DNA of 34,949 bases. Source: Lingula anatina. Its lineage: Eukaryota; Brachiopoda; Lingulata; Lingulida; Lingulidae. The position numbers and the translations under genes were made by a program. The notes beneath the pieces were generated by a model. It was given only the letters and a program-made list of their open reading frames with translations. It did not search any database and was not told the DNA's origin. Positions 12,503 to 24,800 of this stretch are shown one piece after another; the stretch's first letter is position 1; each line of letters begins with the position of its first letter. The stretch lies in the NCBI RefSeq assembly GCF_001039355.2, contig NW_019773908.1, forward strand, positions 1 through 34,949, written 5' to 3'.

Positions 12503-15026
12503 GACTTTGACGGTGCACTAGATTGTATAAGTATTGCAATAACTTGTTCATTCAACAAACGTGGCACTCTGCTGGCAGTTGGCTGTAATGATGGAAGAAT
12601 TGTTATTTGGGATTTTCTCACCAGGGGGATAGCCAAAGTGATCACTGCTCACGTCCATCCTGTCTGTTCTCTCAGGTACGTCCTGTGTGTGTGCATGTGA
12701 GTGCGGGCACAGGCGTGGGTGTGCATGGGTGTATATGTGTGTATACATGTGAGTGTGCTTGTATATGTTTGAATATGCATGCATGCTTATGAGACGTGCA
12801 TGCATGTGTGTCCATGTGTGCATGTGTGTGTTTGGTTATATTATCTTGTGGAATTTTCAATTATTCAGGTGAAACAACAGTTCATAGGTGAAATATTTTT
12901 GACTGGTTATAAAAATATAGTTGAAAAAATATAAATTATCTTTTGAGAAATAAAGAAAATATCCCTAATGAGAAAATTAAACTTTTTAGCAATTTTGTGC
13001 ATACTTTGTTTGTGACCAGTATTCATTGAGAGTATAGTAATAAATATTTTCTCTGTTCCCTTTCCAGCTGGAACCGTAATGGTCATAAACTTCTAAGTGC
13101 TTCCACAGACAATAATGTATCAATATGGGATGTGACGACTGGGGAGTGCGAGAAGTCCTACAGGTTCCCCTCCCCAATTCTTAAAGTTCAGTTCCATCCC
13201 AGAGACTGGTAAGAACACACACTCACACACACACATTTTTAAGTGTCTGTTTTTGACCTTCAGCTTTTTATCTTTAAAAAATATTGTCTTCTCCATGAAT
13301 CCTTTCAAGTGACCAGCAAAAGTGAAAAGGCCACATTGACTACTTTGTATTTTCACCTCTCTTTACTCTTGTATAGAATTTAAGTGAGAATTAAAAGGAA
13401 CAATATTATCATTATTGGCCCTCTATCCAAAATGGTCTGTGTAGTACTGTACAGATCTAGTCTAAGAGGAGAAAGTTATGAAAGAGGTGTTGTGAAAATG
13501 AATTGGTATATTAGACTGAATATTTAATTTTTTGGTGAAGTGTTGACCAGGAATCTTTATTTTCCAATTGCAGTAACAGATTTCTTGTTTGCCCTCTGAA
13601 ACATGCAGTGGTTCTGGTCGACACAGAAAAGAAACACAAAATTATTCCACTGGACGACGAGGTAGGTGAAGTGAAGGGACTTAATGATTGTAAAAATAAG
13701 AAAAAAATTAAGAGAAAATCAGTGTTGTAAAGATAAGTTTTAATTAGTAAATTTCTATTAAACATTCACTTGAAACAAATGGTGCATAATCTTTTAAATT
13801 TAAATATTTTAACGAACTTAAGTCTGACAAAATTACTGCTTGTTACGAGGATGCAGTGATGTCTGCACTGGAATTTAAGTCCGGTAATAGATTTGAAAAT
13901 ATCCAGATATTTAGCTGACGCTTTCATTTTATTAGAAGTGTTAATTCATTCATCTTGAAGACGAAAAAAAGTTAACAGTGAAATATGTGTTGTTTCTGGT
14001 GAATTTCAATCTTGTGGGCTTGGATTGAACAGATCCTGAAAATGAAAAGAAATTGTAGATTCATTTTGTGTGCATGTTGGAGCTCTTAAGGATAATATTT
14101 TCTTATATTTTCTTCCAGTCTGATTTGAACATTGTGGCCTCCTTTGACAGAAGAGGGGATCATGTTTATACAGGAAACGCCAAAGGAAGGGTAAGACACA
14201 GATTGTGGACATTTTCAAATATTGATAAATGAATATTTAAATATAATAATTAAAATGTGAAAAGCCATACCAAATCTGTCATTGTAGGAAATATTCGATT
14301 AACAAAGTGTAAATATTTGAAAGATCTTCTTGGCATCTTTTCTGCCAGCTTGTCCTTAAGTTCTTTGGGTGAAATTACTCTCTTGTGCTTAATTTGATGT
14401 GGTACATGTCTATATTTCAGCTGGTGGTGCATCCTTAGGAAATGGTAAAGCCCCTCTGATCCTTTTACTTGAGTATATTGCCTGTGTATATTTCAGGTTT
14501 TGGTATTCAACGCCAGCACGTTAGAGATTGATGCCTCCTTCAGAGTAACCACGGGAACCAGTAATACCACGGCTATCAAGTCTATAGAGTTTGCTAGGAG
14601 AGGGAAGTAAGTGCATGGGGTAGCCCTGTGACTGTCCACGTAAAAAAATGTTGCATATGTGTGCATTTTCACAGAAAAACTGCCAAGACTGAAAGTTGTT
14701 TTTTTAAGACAAATTTTGGATTTAGTGCAGGAAAAATGCAAGAGATGTGCTGTGGCCAGTCTCCAAAAAAAAAAAAAAAAAAAGGACCAAAAAGTTTTGA
14801 TCAGTACACATTGTAAATGTCTTGTTACTTACTTCCAGTTGTTTTCTGGTGAACTCAGCAGACAGAGTCATACGTGTGTATGAGAGTGGAGAGGTGCTAG
14901 CATGTGGTAAAGAGGGAGAGCCAGAGCCCATACAGAAGTTACAAGACTTAGTGAACAGGTAAAAACAATGATAAAACCTTTTCTTATGTAATGAAAAAAG
15001 ATATTATTAACCCTTACAGGTAAATT

Positions 15027-15070
<44 letters not shown>

Positions 15071-16224
15071 TTATTATTTTTTTAAAGAATTGGACAAATT
15101 TCTGGAAGAAAATTTTTTAGAAAAGACAAAGAAACAGATATTGGTGAACAAAATTCTTTAATTTATAGTCCAGGCATATGTCATGAGACAAAAAAAAGAA
15201 AGAAAAAAAAAGAAATATTGGACAGAATTTACAAAGTTCTGTTGTATTTCAGAACACTGTGGAAGAAGTGTTGTTTCTCTGGGGATGGGGAGTACATAGT
15301 AGCCGGGTCTGCCAGACAACACTCTCTCTACATCTGGGAGAAAAGTATGGGAAACCTGGTGAAAATCTTACATGGAACTAAGGGGGAAATGTTACTGGAT
15401 GTCGTTGTAAGTCTGTGTTAAAAGAAAAGAAAGAAAAATAAGGTGACACATTTTGAGGAATCTTGAGAGATGGCACCTTTGGTGCTATTTAAGTATTTAA
15501 ATGGTTGTGTCTGTTCTTTTTGCCTAAAGAATTCAAATTTCTAAACAGTGTCTAAAGAATTTTCCATTATTTCCCTTGGAGATAAACCACTCCGTCAGTT
15601 AATAGAATCTGGGGTTGCTGCACAGGGATGAAATATTTTCAAATCATGTGGAGGAGAAAATGTTCATAGTTCTATTATTATTATTATTTTATTTCTAGTG
15701 GCACCCAGTGCGGCCAATTATAGCCTCTATATCCAGTGGAGTGGTTTCCATATGGGCTCAAAATCAAGTGGTCAGTTACTGATTCACATTATTTCAGTGT
15801 TCTTCTAAATATCAAAATTATTGTTATAGATTTATGTTGAAGAAAAGCATTAATTTTTTAAATAACTAAAAATTTGTAATGAATAAATGTAAACAAAAGC
15901 TTGTGTAGCTATTTGTCATACATGCAAAGAAATAAAAGTTGTAATCTGTAATTACTACTCAAAATTATTTTAAAGATTTCTTCATGAGAGTTGCAAAGGG
16001 AAAACAAATAAAAATTGAATAACATTTGCAACAGTAATTGCATACAACAACCTCTATAAAGTCAACATCAAGAAAGATCAAACTCTCTTTACAATTATTC
16101 TTTCAGGAAAACTGGAGCGCTTTTGCTCCTGACTTCAAGGAGCTGGATGAGAATGTGGAATATGAGGAAAGAGAATCTGAGTTTGACCTGGAGGATGAAG
16201 ATAAAGAGGTCCAGGAAACCAAAG
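12503..16224 (+). CDS. RBBP5: Retinoblastoma-binding protein 5 homologue (COMPASS/MLL core subunit), internal exons only
   Basis: Nine coding exons: 12503-12675, 13068-13208, 13574-13661, 14119-14190, 14497-14606, 14839-14958, 15253-15406, 15699-15770, 16107-16224, about 349 codons in one continuous frame. Blades of a WD40 propeller are very close to RBBP5 as known from vertebrates: [59 protein letters not shown] and [20 protein letters not shown]. After the propeller comes [20 protein letters not shown], the acidic segment that activates the SET domain and binds ASH2L in the histone H3K4 methyltransferase core (with WDR5). Missing: the N-terminal start exon (about 15-20 residues) and everything after 16224, including the WDR5-binding motif and the ~150-residue tail. 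Both ends stop at good splice sites, with no further exon before the N bases at 12138 and 16347. The truncation is therefore probably a contig boundary, not a pseudogene; no stop or frameshift is seen. Confidence 0.93.
12684..12835. repeat. Degenerate TG-rich repeat in an RBBP5 intron
   Basis: The sequence alternates TG/CATG units (for example GTGTGTGCATGTGAGTG) for about 150 bases immediately after the donor at 12676. Open frames here on either strand are low-complexity artefacts. Confidence 0.85.
14765..14783. repeat. Poly(A) tract in an RBBP5 intron
   Basis: An uninterrupted run of 19 A bases in the intron between 14606 and 14839. There is no sign of a retroposed cDNA around it. Confidence 0.9.
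15024..15080. repeat. (TTTA)n microsatellite in an RBBP5 intron
   Basis: About a dozen TTTA units followed by a short ATT/T-rich tail, located just after the exon ending at 14958. Confidence 0.95.
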
Positions 16225-16346
16225 GTGAGAGATAGCTACTGGGGGGTGTAGTATAGGCTGCAACAGGTGCCCTGAGGACACAAATTACAAGAACAATTAA
16301 TTTGGGAAGAGAAAAATTTGTAAATTGTTCAGTGACTGTTGGAAAT

Positions 16347-16347
16347 N
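16347..16347. other. Single-N contig join
   Basis: One ambiguous base, 123 bases after the last visible RBBP5 exon. It is the right border of the RBBP5 segment; beyond it the CNBD2-like gene resumes on the minus strand. Confidence 0.8.
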
Positions 16348-16440
16348 TGTTCTCTGTCGATATTTCACCTCCTGTATGTCAAACGGTTAGCTGCAGGCGA
16401 AATCCCTTTTATTAATATTATTATTTATTTTTATATTAAT

Positions 16441-16471
<31 letters not shown>
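16441..16471. repeat. Poly(T) tract
   Basis: A T-rich AT stretch runs into about 25-30 consecutive T bases just downstream (on the minus strand) of CNBD2-like exon 16536-16619. It could be an intronic homopolymer or the tail of a small retroelement; no element body is recognisable. Confidence 0.85.
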
Positions 16472-16535
16472 CCAACTGAAATGTGTAATTTATGAATTAC
16501 AAGATATGCTGAGAGGATTACACACATTACACTAC

Positions 16536-19500
16536 CTCATAATAAAGGATGAAAACTTCCACTTGTCCCTTTGCTATCATGTTGGCCTCTCGCTCGGTTT
16601 GTCTTTTCATCTCCATTACCTGTAAAATACAAATATTTCAACTAGAAGGGTTATAATCAAAATATCAGGCTGCACAAGTGCATTTTCTTATTCTTAGTGC
16701 TTTTTAACATACACGCATTTTAAGTTTGTTATACTAAACCCTGTTATTTTATTTACTTCTTTGTAAATTCACTATCACTTTTCGGGGTGATTTATGTTAT
16801 ATTGAACACAAATTCCAACACACTTTCTATATGGAAATGGAAGGGTACGGCGGTCAGGGTTGCGGTCATACATGTACTTACGTCTGTGGTCATTCCCTTG
16901 GTAAGGATCCCAAAAGATCTGGTCACCTCTCCAGACTTCAGTTCGTAATGGCGTAGTATATTGACTGTAAAGAAAAAGGCCCTTTTTAACTACTTTATTG
17001 AAATATTTTAAGCTATTTGTAGAGGTAGTTAGAGTAAGTTAGTGAGTTAGTGGTCTGCATAGTAGTGATCGGAAAAACTGAAATTACCATGCAGAGAACC
17101 GAATATTTTTTTAGTACGGAACCAAGTGATATGTACGGCACATCTCTTTACATATGTTTCCAGTTTTGTACAGATCCTTTTGTTTGAGCTTTTGGTTGTA
17201 ACAGGTTTTGATGTACTCTATGTTTATGGCATGTTTCTTACTTTTTCCTGCGATTATGTAATATAACCTCTCTGGTTTCCTACCCTGGTAGGCGATTAGA
17301 CGGCCGTCGTCGTAACTGGAACATAATAATTAAATTATGATAACCAATAATACTATGGTATACTAAAGCGAATAAAGCGTTATAAAGAGAATTTTATACC
17401 GTATTTCAGAAAGATATCAGTCCTATGAATGTGTTTTAGTCTCTTAGATTGAAATGAATCAATTAATAAAATATGGAAAATAATTCTTATGATAAATGTA
17501 ACGTTTAAGTTTAAAGATACAAGGTAAAAAGTGATAATGAAGTTACATGTCTCTTACAGAATGCTAAACGTAACACTGCAATTAAAGATAGATAAACGAA
17601 TAGATAAGATATCAGATTAAGAATAAATGACATTTTGCTTACATTTCGTAGGCTAAATATCTGGCCAGTTCCTCCTCCACGTAGTCAGGGAAGATGTGAC
17701 TGAAAGCTTTGGTGGCGCGAAGGAGGCACACAACCTGGTGTAACAACGAAGCAAAATACTTTTTACTGGTGGAGTATTAATATTATTTTGAGAATTGTTA
17801 TACGTAATATCGTATTGACATAATGGTGATGATGAAGATGTATCGATATTGATAAAAAGGTCGGGCACTTATGTTTAAGTTCCTGACGTTGCTATCGTCA
17901 GATAATGAATTAAATACACACTCTTACCCTTTTTATTTGTTTATCGGATCTGAGATGAGGCATAGTTCTCAAACACATCTGGGTCTCCCAGTCGATCTGA
18001 AAGTAATAAATTCCACATAAAAACGAGTTTATTGATAAATTAATTATTGTAGCGCTGTCGTAAAAGAGGCACTTGCCCTTTCTTCAATGCCATAAAGTGT
18101 ATATCTTAATTTTTAAGCAGTATCTTTAAGTAACTGCCAGAGATTTTGTGACTCTTATAAGAGTATATGACGCACTTACACTAGATCTGACGAACATGTC
18201 AGCGCTAAGCGTTTCCGTGATGACATCTTTAAATTTACTTTGTCCTTCACTGTCGTCGTCGACGCTGAAATCATCCTCAATGTAATACCTGTAACGTAAC
18301 AGAACATAACACTATTCATCTCTACAATCACTTCACTGCTCAGAAAAAACTAACAATTATGGAATAAGATAAAGAAGTTGATTAAGAATAATATATATTG
18401 CACAGGCAGTTGCATTCCGTGCTTGGCGTTTAATTGACGTTGTCACCGATTATCCGTTTAATTTCTATTTCATTCTCTTTAAAAAACAGCAACTGTTTTA
18501 TTTAACAGCGATTTATCATGAACAGGTGAATCAAAATCGTTAAAAAAATAAAAGTATTCAAGACAACGCACTTACTTTTTTCTGCCTGTGAACCCGTTCT
18601 TGATGAGCAAGGCAAGTCGCGCGGAATGGCGAAGACAATTTCTGGCCTGGAGCGAAAAAAAAAAAACACGTAAACCAACAACCATCTCAGATTTAATTGA
18701 TTTTATGAATGAATGTGATATTTAGACATGTTCATAACTATGTAGGTCTTATATCCCTGATTTCAATATTGTACATGTACTTACCCGGTTTGCAGGACTA
18801 ATCTTCTTTTTGAATTTTTTCAAGGAGGTGGCGATCCTGGACATCACGTTAAATCCCTGGAAAACAAAACAAAAAAAAAAAATGTAAAAGTCAAATGTGT
18901 TTATTTCTTACTGATTATGTTATTGTGATATTAACCAAATGGTTAAATTGTGACTCACTTCACTTTCATCCATCGTTTTTAGCATATAAAGCGAATTTCA
19001 AACAATTAATTCACTTGGCACGGGAAGTCATTCTATAAAGCGTCACTGATACAGCCGAAGACGAATACCTTAAATACACGCATTAGTTAAAGTTTGTGAA
19101 CATATCACGTCGCCTTCGCTGTTTATATTTGACGAAGTGAAGGAGCAAATAAACTAGCTGCACTAAGCACTTAGTTCTACAAATAGAAACTTGCAACATA
19201 AGAGTCCTAATTATCATGATTATACCCTGTCAAGAACTGGGGAAATAGATTAAGTCATCGTGATAGCTTGGAGCAAATTTGGAAGTGCAATTTCTGGAAA
19301 AAACTTTATCTGTAATAATCTGATCAGACGCATTCCCAGGGCTTGCTGTAAAAGCAACGATTCCAACATCGAAAATTAAACCCCTGTTACAGTTTCTTCA
19401 CTCTTTTTACCGTGGACTTCATCTTGGGGCCCATTTAGTCTTTTTCTTTAAACTGTTTTTATACGTAATTTAGGACTCTGCTTTGTGGGGTATGGCCAAA

Positions 19501-20387
19501 TGGGCCCATGTAATTGACATTGGCAGTTTAGTTTCTGAATTGCACTGCCTTTACTTTATTTTTTCGTCGTTCTCAAGTATATATATGTATGTGCAATTTA
19601 AAATTCACATTGCTACTAGTTCACTCAATGAGTATCTGAAATTTACCATTAGTTGAAAAGTTTTATTTAATTCTTAGTAGAAATAAATTTATAAATATCT
19701 CCAGTCAGTATCACGTTTTAACCTGGTCAAAGCAGGAATAAACACTGTAGAATCAACGACATGTTTAGTCAACACTGCAGTGGGACATTCCAACTTTTCG
19801 GAAACTTCCACTTTAACACATGTTTGATGTAAGGTGTTTTGATAGAGTTTTCGATTTTTGTTCAATGTTTTAAGGTGTTGCGTATCGATTCTTAAAATTT
19901 TCTCTATTCTACCTTTTGATCATGTCTGTAGTAATGTCATGCATTAATGACAAGTCGAAGTCGAAGCTGGAGCCAGAAAAATTAAGAATAGCAGTATGCA
20001 TTTTAATATATGGGGAAAACACTACAATTATGATGAAAATATAATTACATTTGAGTATCGAGGGATTGTACTTACAATGGCTGGCTTTGGACTAATACTG
20101 CTGGGTACGGGAGACTGCTTCGTCATTTGTTGCACTTCTTCTAATCGCCGTTTTATGGTGTCCATGGCGTCTTCGTCTGTAAATATCACGTATATATACT
20201 TTTAAGACCTAATTTCAGTTGATTTTTAAAGGTAAATGGAGGTCTTTGAACACTTTTTGATTCTACATAGAATCGTCCGTAGAGGATAGAGCGTAAGTAT
20301 AGATTATATACTATACGGTATTGTATAGTTTATTATTTAACAAACCAATCACATGCAAACTAAACAACTTCCTCTCTCAAAAGATTA

Positions 20388-20427
<40 letters not shown>

Positions 20428-20969
20428 TTACCATTTGATTGTCCCCCTTTTTGTGTATTTGAATTGCCGGAAAAACTATTGGAGGCACTGCTGAGACCTG
20501 AATCCGATCGCACATTGGGTGGAAACATAGGTGACAGTGGCTTTGGGGTAAGAAGTGTTGTATCGGGAAAAGACAAACTGGTAGATTCCCTAGACATTGT
20601 TAGGTCCTTTTTCTCTCCTACCGATTTGGCAAGCAAGAGTTGTTTCTGGTCGATGTCCGTCTTTGATTCGTTTTTCCCAGCTCTTTGAAACACAATTTTA
20701 GGACTGGTTTGTGAGCCCTCAATCGCTCCCTTTGATAACCTTTCCAGTAACGTAAGTCCCATGGCGTTCTTGATCGCTTCTTTACTGTCCGGATCTTTTA
20801 ATTTTCTTGTCACTTTGTTTGAGATTCTATTTTGATTTGCACGAAGATTTTGAAGCATGTCTCGATTTCTCCTTCCTTGCCGATGCCTCCGTCTCTTCGT
20901 TGGTGGCGGTGATACCGAGGTCGAACTTAGGAAGAGTTTTTCTACCGCTGCCAGTCCTGCGGATGCCAT
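16536..20969 (-). CDS. CNBD2: CNBD2-like cyclic-nucleotide-binding protein, 5' half (N-terminal ~431 aa)
   Basis: Minus-strand coding exons in order: 20432-20969, 20076-20176, 18785-18856, 18576-18646, 18180-18288, 17928-17996, 17643-17734, 17242-17315, 16882-16964, 16536-16619; 1293 bases, 431 codons, every junction GT-AG and in phase. The start is MASAGLAAVEKLF at 20969; an in-frame TAA lies a few codons upstream, so a longer start is excluded. Residues 1-179 are Ser/Pro-rich with a strongly basic patch (TKRRRHRQGRRNRD). A basic helix (MSRIATSLKKFKKKISPANR) and an acidic YYIEDDFSVDDDSEG segment follow. From about residue 321 comes a cyclic-nucleotide-binding fold: FSHIFPDYVEEELARYLAYE, then YDDGRLIAYQGRKPERLYYI, then EANMIAKGQVEVFIL. 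The phosphate-binding cassette is degenerate (TTDVMEMKRQTER instead of a GELAL-type motif). It ends in phase 0 at 16536 and must continue in an exon not found in this window before the 3' half (9997-11919). Confidence 0.75.
20391..20425. repeat. (CT)n microsatellite beside the first donor of the CNBD2-like gene
   Basis: About 17 CT units lie immediately downstream (minus strand) of the GTAAAG donor at 20426-20431. Without splicing, translation would run into an Arg-Glu repeat, which is an artefact. Confidence 0.95.
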
Positions 20970-21324
20970 GTTCGTTAATTCCAATTCTTAAGGTAAAACA
21001 ATAATGAAAGTTGCGCACAGAAAGCCCGGTCTTTGCACAAGCCACAAGTCGCTCTACGCTAATACTCTTCCGTTGGAATCAGAATTTATCAATAATATAG
21101 GAATTACATGTGCCAGTACTTTCTTGTCAGTGTGACATCAAGCCGAATTAAATTCGCTAGCATCCAGCTTAATTAGTCCGTTGATACCATATTAAGTCGT
21201 AGACCTATCGGTGGTCGATTGGTCTAGTAGACTAAGTATTCTTTCTTCCAGGAACAATCGATAATAACCATCATCAGAACCTCAGCAACAGCAAGTTAAA
21301 CGAACCATAGGTCCTTTTCTTTCT

Positions 21325-21347
21325 CTTAATGAAGTCACTTCATTAAG
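21325..21347. repeat. Perfect 11-bp-arm palindrome
   Basis: CTTAATGAAGT and ACTTCATTAAG face each other across a single C. It lies about 360 bases upstream of the CNBD2-like start codon, so it could be a dimeric transcription-factor site with homeodomain-like TTAAT/ATTAA cores. Chance is also possible in AT-rich DNA. Confidence 0.6.
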
Positions 21348-21806
21348 CGTCCATCACATATCGAGAATAAGTGCACTGCCTCTCTTCTTCCCTTTCTCTT
21401 CGACAGCTGTTTCTAGACGCAAAAATAGAATCCAAATCAATTTCTACAGGATACAATTCAGCTTGTCGTGATTTTACATTATCTGGATTTTCATGTAGAA
21501 CAATACACTGCCGGTTTTTTGAATATCGAACTTGTCTGTTTAAAGTTGTCCTGCTTCCCTGATCTGAGTGTCTCACTGGGAATACTGTTGTCAATGTCAC
21601 TTGACGACTGCATCTGAGCTACAGAAGCGAGGAAGTCACACGGTAGTCCAAAAACTTTGAACACCATCCGCGGCCTAATTTGCCATACATACTTCACGAA
21701 AAAAGAAAAGCGATTTCTCGTTTAAGTTCATACATCTTTCTCATTTCGTTTCAAGTAAACTTAAGTTTGTCGCAAATTTTTAAATGTAGAAGAAAATACT
21801 AGGTAA

Positions 21807-21807
21807 N
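21807..21807. other. Single-N contig join with unmerged overlap
   Basis: The 26 bases before the N (21781-21806) recur right after it (21808-21833) with one T/C difference. The two contigs seem to overlap here and were joined without merging, so the duplication is probably artificial. Confidence 0.8.
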
Positions 21808-24800
21808 TAAATGTAGAAGAAAACACTAGGTAAGTTCTAAAGTGTGAATGAAATTATGGAACACTTCGTCATGAATCGAATTGTGAAGTAAAATAAATAT
21901 CAACATTCTCCATTCAGCTTCTATTCAGTTTACCATCATTAGGAAGGGTATTGTTGTAGGAGAGGCTAAGGTATCGTTTGTCCGATAATGTTGTCTTAAG
22001 ATTCATCGTCTATTTGCTATCTACCTGTTTAATACACCCAGACCACTTTATTGAGTGCCTGAGCAAATAATTTCTCTCTAACAAGTTTCCAAACCTGTGG
22101 ACTGTTTCATCACGGTTTCTTTGTACGCATCGCATTACCTCAGGCACAACAGAAATGAGAATAAACTCTTTAACCTAATGCAAATTGAGAATTTTTTTAT
22201 GGAAATCCCAAGTTGATATCCACTTTAAAAGCAAAGAAATGAATTTTAAATAGTAATTTGCTGAGTAAATGTTGACGTAGAAAACAATGGAAAGAGGTTG
22301 AGGGGAGTACAAATACCCCTCCATCCGACACCATTTGTCACTGAAAGAATGGGTTTATTTCCATGAACCTCACCACAGGTGCAATATTTGTCAGGTTATA
22401 AGCCATGATGTCCGCCCAATTGGCTGTGTACACATGGTTTTATGTCCGTTTATGATGACAACTTTTCTTTGTATATTATAAAAGGTAAATTTGAAAAAAA
22501 ATTGCATTTAAATTAAGCTACTTGTGGAAAGCGAGAAGGTGCCAAGGTCCATCGTAAAAGGTTATCCTGTTGTCTTCGGTCCCCAGTTCGCTAATTGACT
22601 TCTTGTGTACAGGAACAATTGAAGAAAATTCAGTGACGTCATATCTGAATAGAATGAAAATCAGAATGACGCCAGAGAGAAGCACCTGTTTAAAAAAAAT
22701 GTCGCCCTGTTGACATCGGTACTACTGAATAGAACCACATGCACTGCACGATTTGTATTCTCATAGTATTCCAAGTTGAATAGTGTTACTAGTTGTCAGC
22801 AAAGCAGCTCAGCGTAGCAGTACTGTAGATCTATTGTTTAAAGTTGCGTATTAACAAAATGATAACACTAGTAAACATTGGGGGTCTATCCTAATGAGTC
22901 TGCAACTGTTTTTCCATAGGACGCAAGTAAGCCGTTTTACCGATTTACAGATAAACCTATCTATGTTCAATCAACTATACTCACTCCTACGGTAATGGTC
23001 CCGCAACATCATACTCCCCCATGTAGCCATGTCTTGAGCGAAAATCAGAATGTATTTTGTCTAATTTCTACATCCTCATTTCAAGTTTGTATACGTTTTC
23101 TATGTTTGTCACTTATTTGTGTGTCGTTACGTCTTTACGTGGTGATTTGATATCTGTTATCAACACATATAACATACAGCCTACATTCGAAATGAACTTG
23201 GAGTAGAATTCATGTTTGTTTAACTACATATCAAGTTAAATTTGAGATAGAGCAGGATTTTTTCTTCCCCAGCGACATGGGTCTCAGATGTCAGCTGGAT
23301 TGGTTTAGGCTCTGTTATCGCTTGTCTACATATCAAAATCGACAGCCAAGAAGGTTGTGTTTACCGCTTCTTATCAAGTAAGAAGACTGTGTATCGAAAT
23401 TGGGTGAAATATAATGGAGCAAATTTCTGGACACAATGTTGTCATGCATCGTTGATGGTTAAGAATTAACCTGCCTGACTTGAAAACGTTTGAAAAAAGA
23501 CCATGACAAAAAGCCTAAATGTGACGAATGTACCAAACGTTGCACAACTTTTATATTCAAAACTTCGCTTGAAATGTTTTATGGTTTAACAGATCACCCA
23601 GACACCTCAGTATAATTGTTCGTTTTTTGACATGAGCATGAAATCTGTTCTTAGTTCTTTTTACTTGATTACACGACTTTCATAAATCAGTTCTCTAAAC
23701 AGAAGCTAAGGAGCATCTCATTTAATAAAGTTCAGATATAGATGAATTATTGCTACACACTGACTCAATTTAAACTTAAGATTTATAACTATTGCTCTAA
23801 AAGTCCACGTTAAGTATGCCAGTTGATAGCAAGGAATGCGTTAGTTGCGACGTGTTTGCGGTACATTGCATTCTACCCCATGTGTCCTCAATCATACGTG
23901 CACTACATACGTTGACTGTCATGACGCTCCAAGGAATGCCGATACCAGAAAATATCTTAAGTCCAAAATTAATGGATAATGGTATATATTCATTCGAATA
24001 TCATTTATGCAGATTTAGTTATATTTATGAATGATGTTATATTAATGAATGTCTGAAGTGGAAAGTGTCTGGAATTTCTAATTGAAAAATATTCAGAATC
24101 CCGTATCACTTCTATTTTCCAACAATCAACATCAAACACCATCAAATTCTCCAAAGTAATGGAAACAGAATACACAAATTAAAAAAAAAACTCATAACTC
24201 AAAATACCACCATTTCAAATTATTCCATATTATTTCATTTTTATTATCAAATTCGCATATTCGCATTTTACAGTGGTTGATGTTTTCAGATACGACTGAC
24301 TGCATGTTAAGGTAAAATACAAACTGCAGTTAAGATGGCCTTTTAAAAGTTCTATGGCGTTATCATATAAATGTGCATTCAATGCTACGTGAGTCACACA
24401 GGGAAAAACGGGACACTTGCACCATAACCATGGTCAATGAACTCATCCACATCGACCCTTATCTGCAGTACAATTTCTTTATAAGTAGTATATAGCTAGT
24501 AGATCGTTATCTTATGGCATATGGATATGTACCTATTTCTATTCCTAAAACTAACTGTACCATAATGAAAATGAATATCACTAGGATATGGTTACGTGTA
24601 AAACTAACATGAATTGGTTATTAGATGATTGACAACTCATTGAACTGTTGTTGTGCATGAAGAATATCTTTTACAGGCTTTGTAAAACGTTGTACAAAAA
24701 CGTTTCCTTAGATTCAGCTTGTGCGTATCTACAACTATGGTGTGTACATTCATACCTGTTATATAAAACTAAACATAAAAATGACAGATTATGTAGTTTG

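Noticed and set aside
12548-12860. His/Thr-rich open frames on the minus strand
   Set aside because: They come from the TG-rich low-complexity intron and the antisense of an RBBP5 exon.
12503-16224. RBBP5 as a pseudogene or retrocopy
   Set aside because: Introns and intact splice sites are present, and no stop or frameshift is seen; truncation coincides with contig joins.
20464-20688. Plus-strand open frame opposite CNBD2-like exon 1
   Set aside because: It is the antisense shadow of a coding exon that has correct start, splice sites and phase.
20970-20984. Extended N-terminus MELTN for the CNBD2-like protein
   Set aside because: It depends on TTG as start codon; a TAA lies just upstream in frame and the first ATG is at 20969.
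21343-21697. Two overlapping minus-strand open frames, hydrophilic, 85 and 68 codons
   Set aside because: They overlap each other in different frames, show no known motif, and have no convincing splice partners. One could be a 5' exon of something unseen, but the evidence is too thin.
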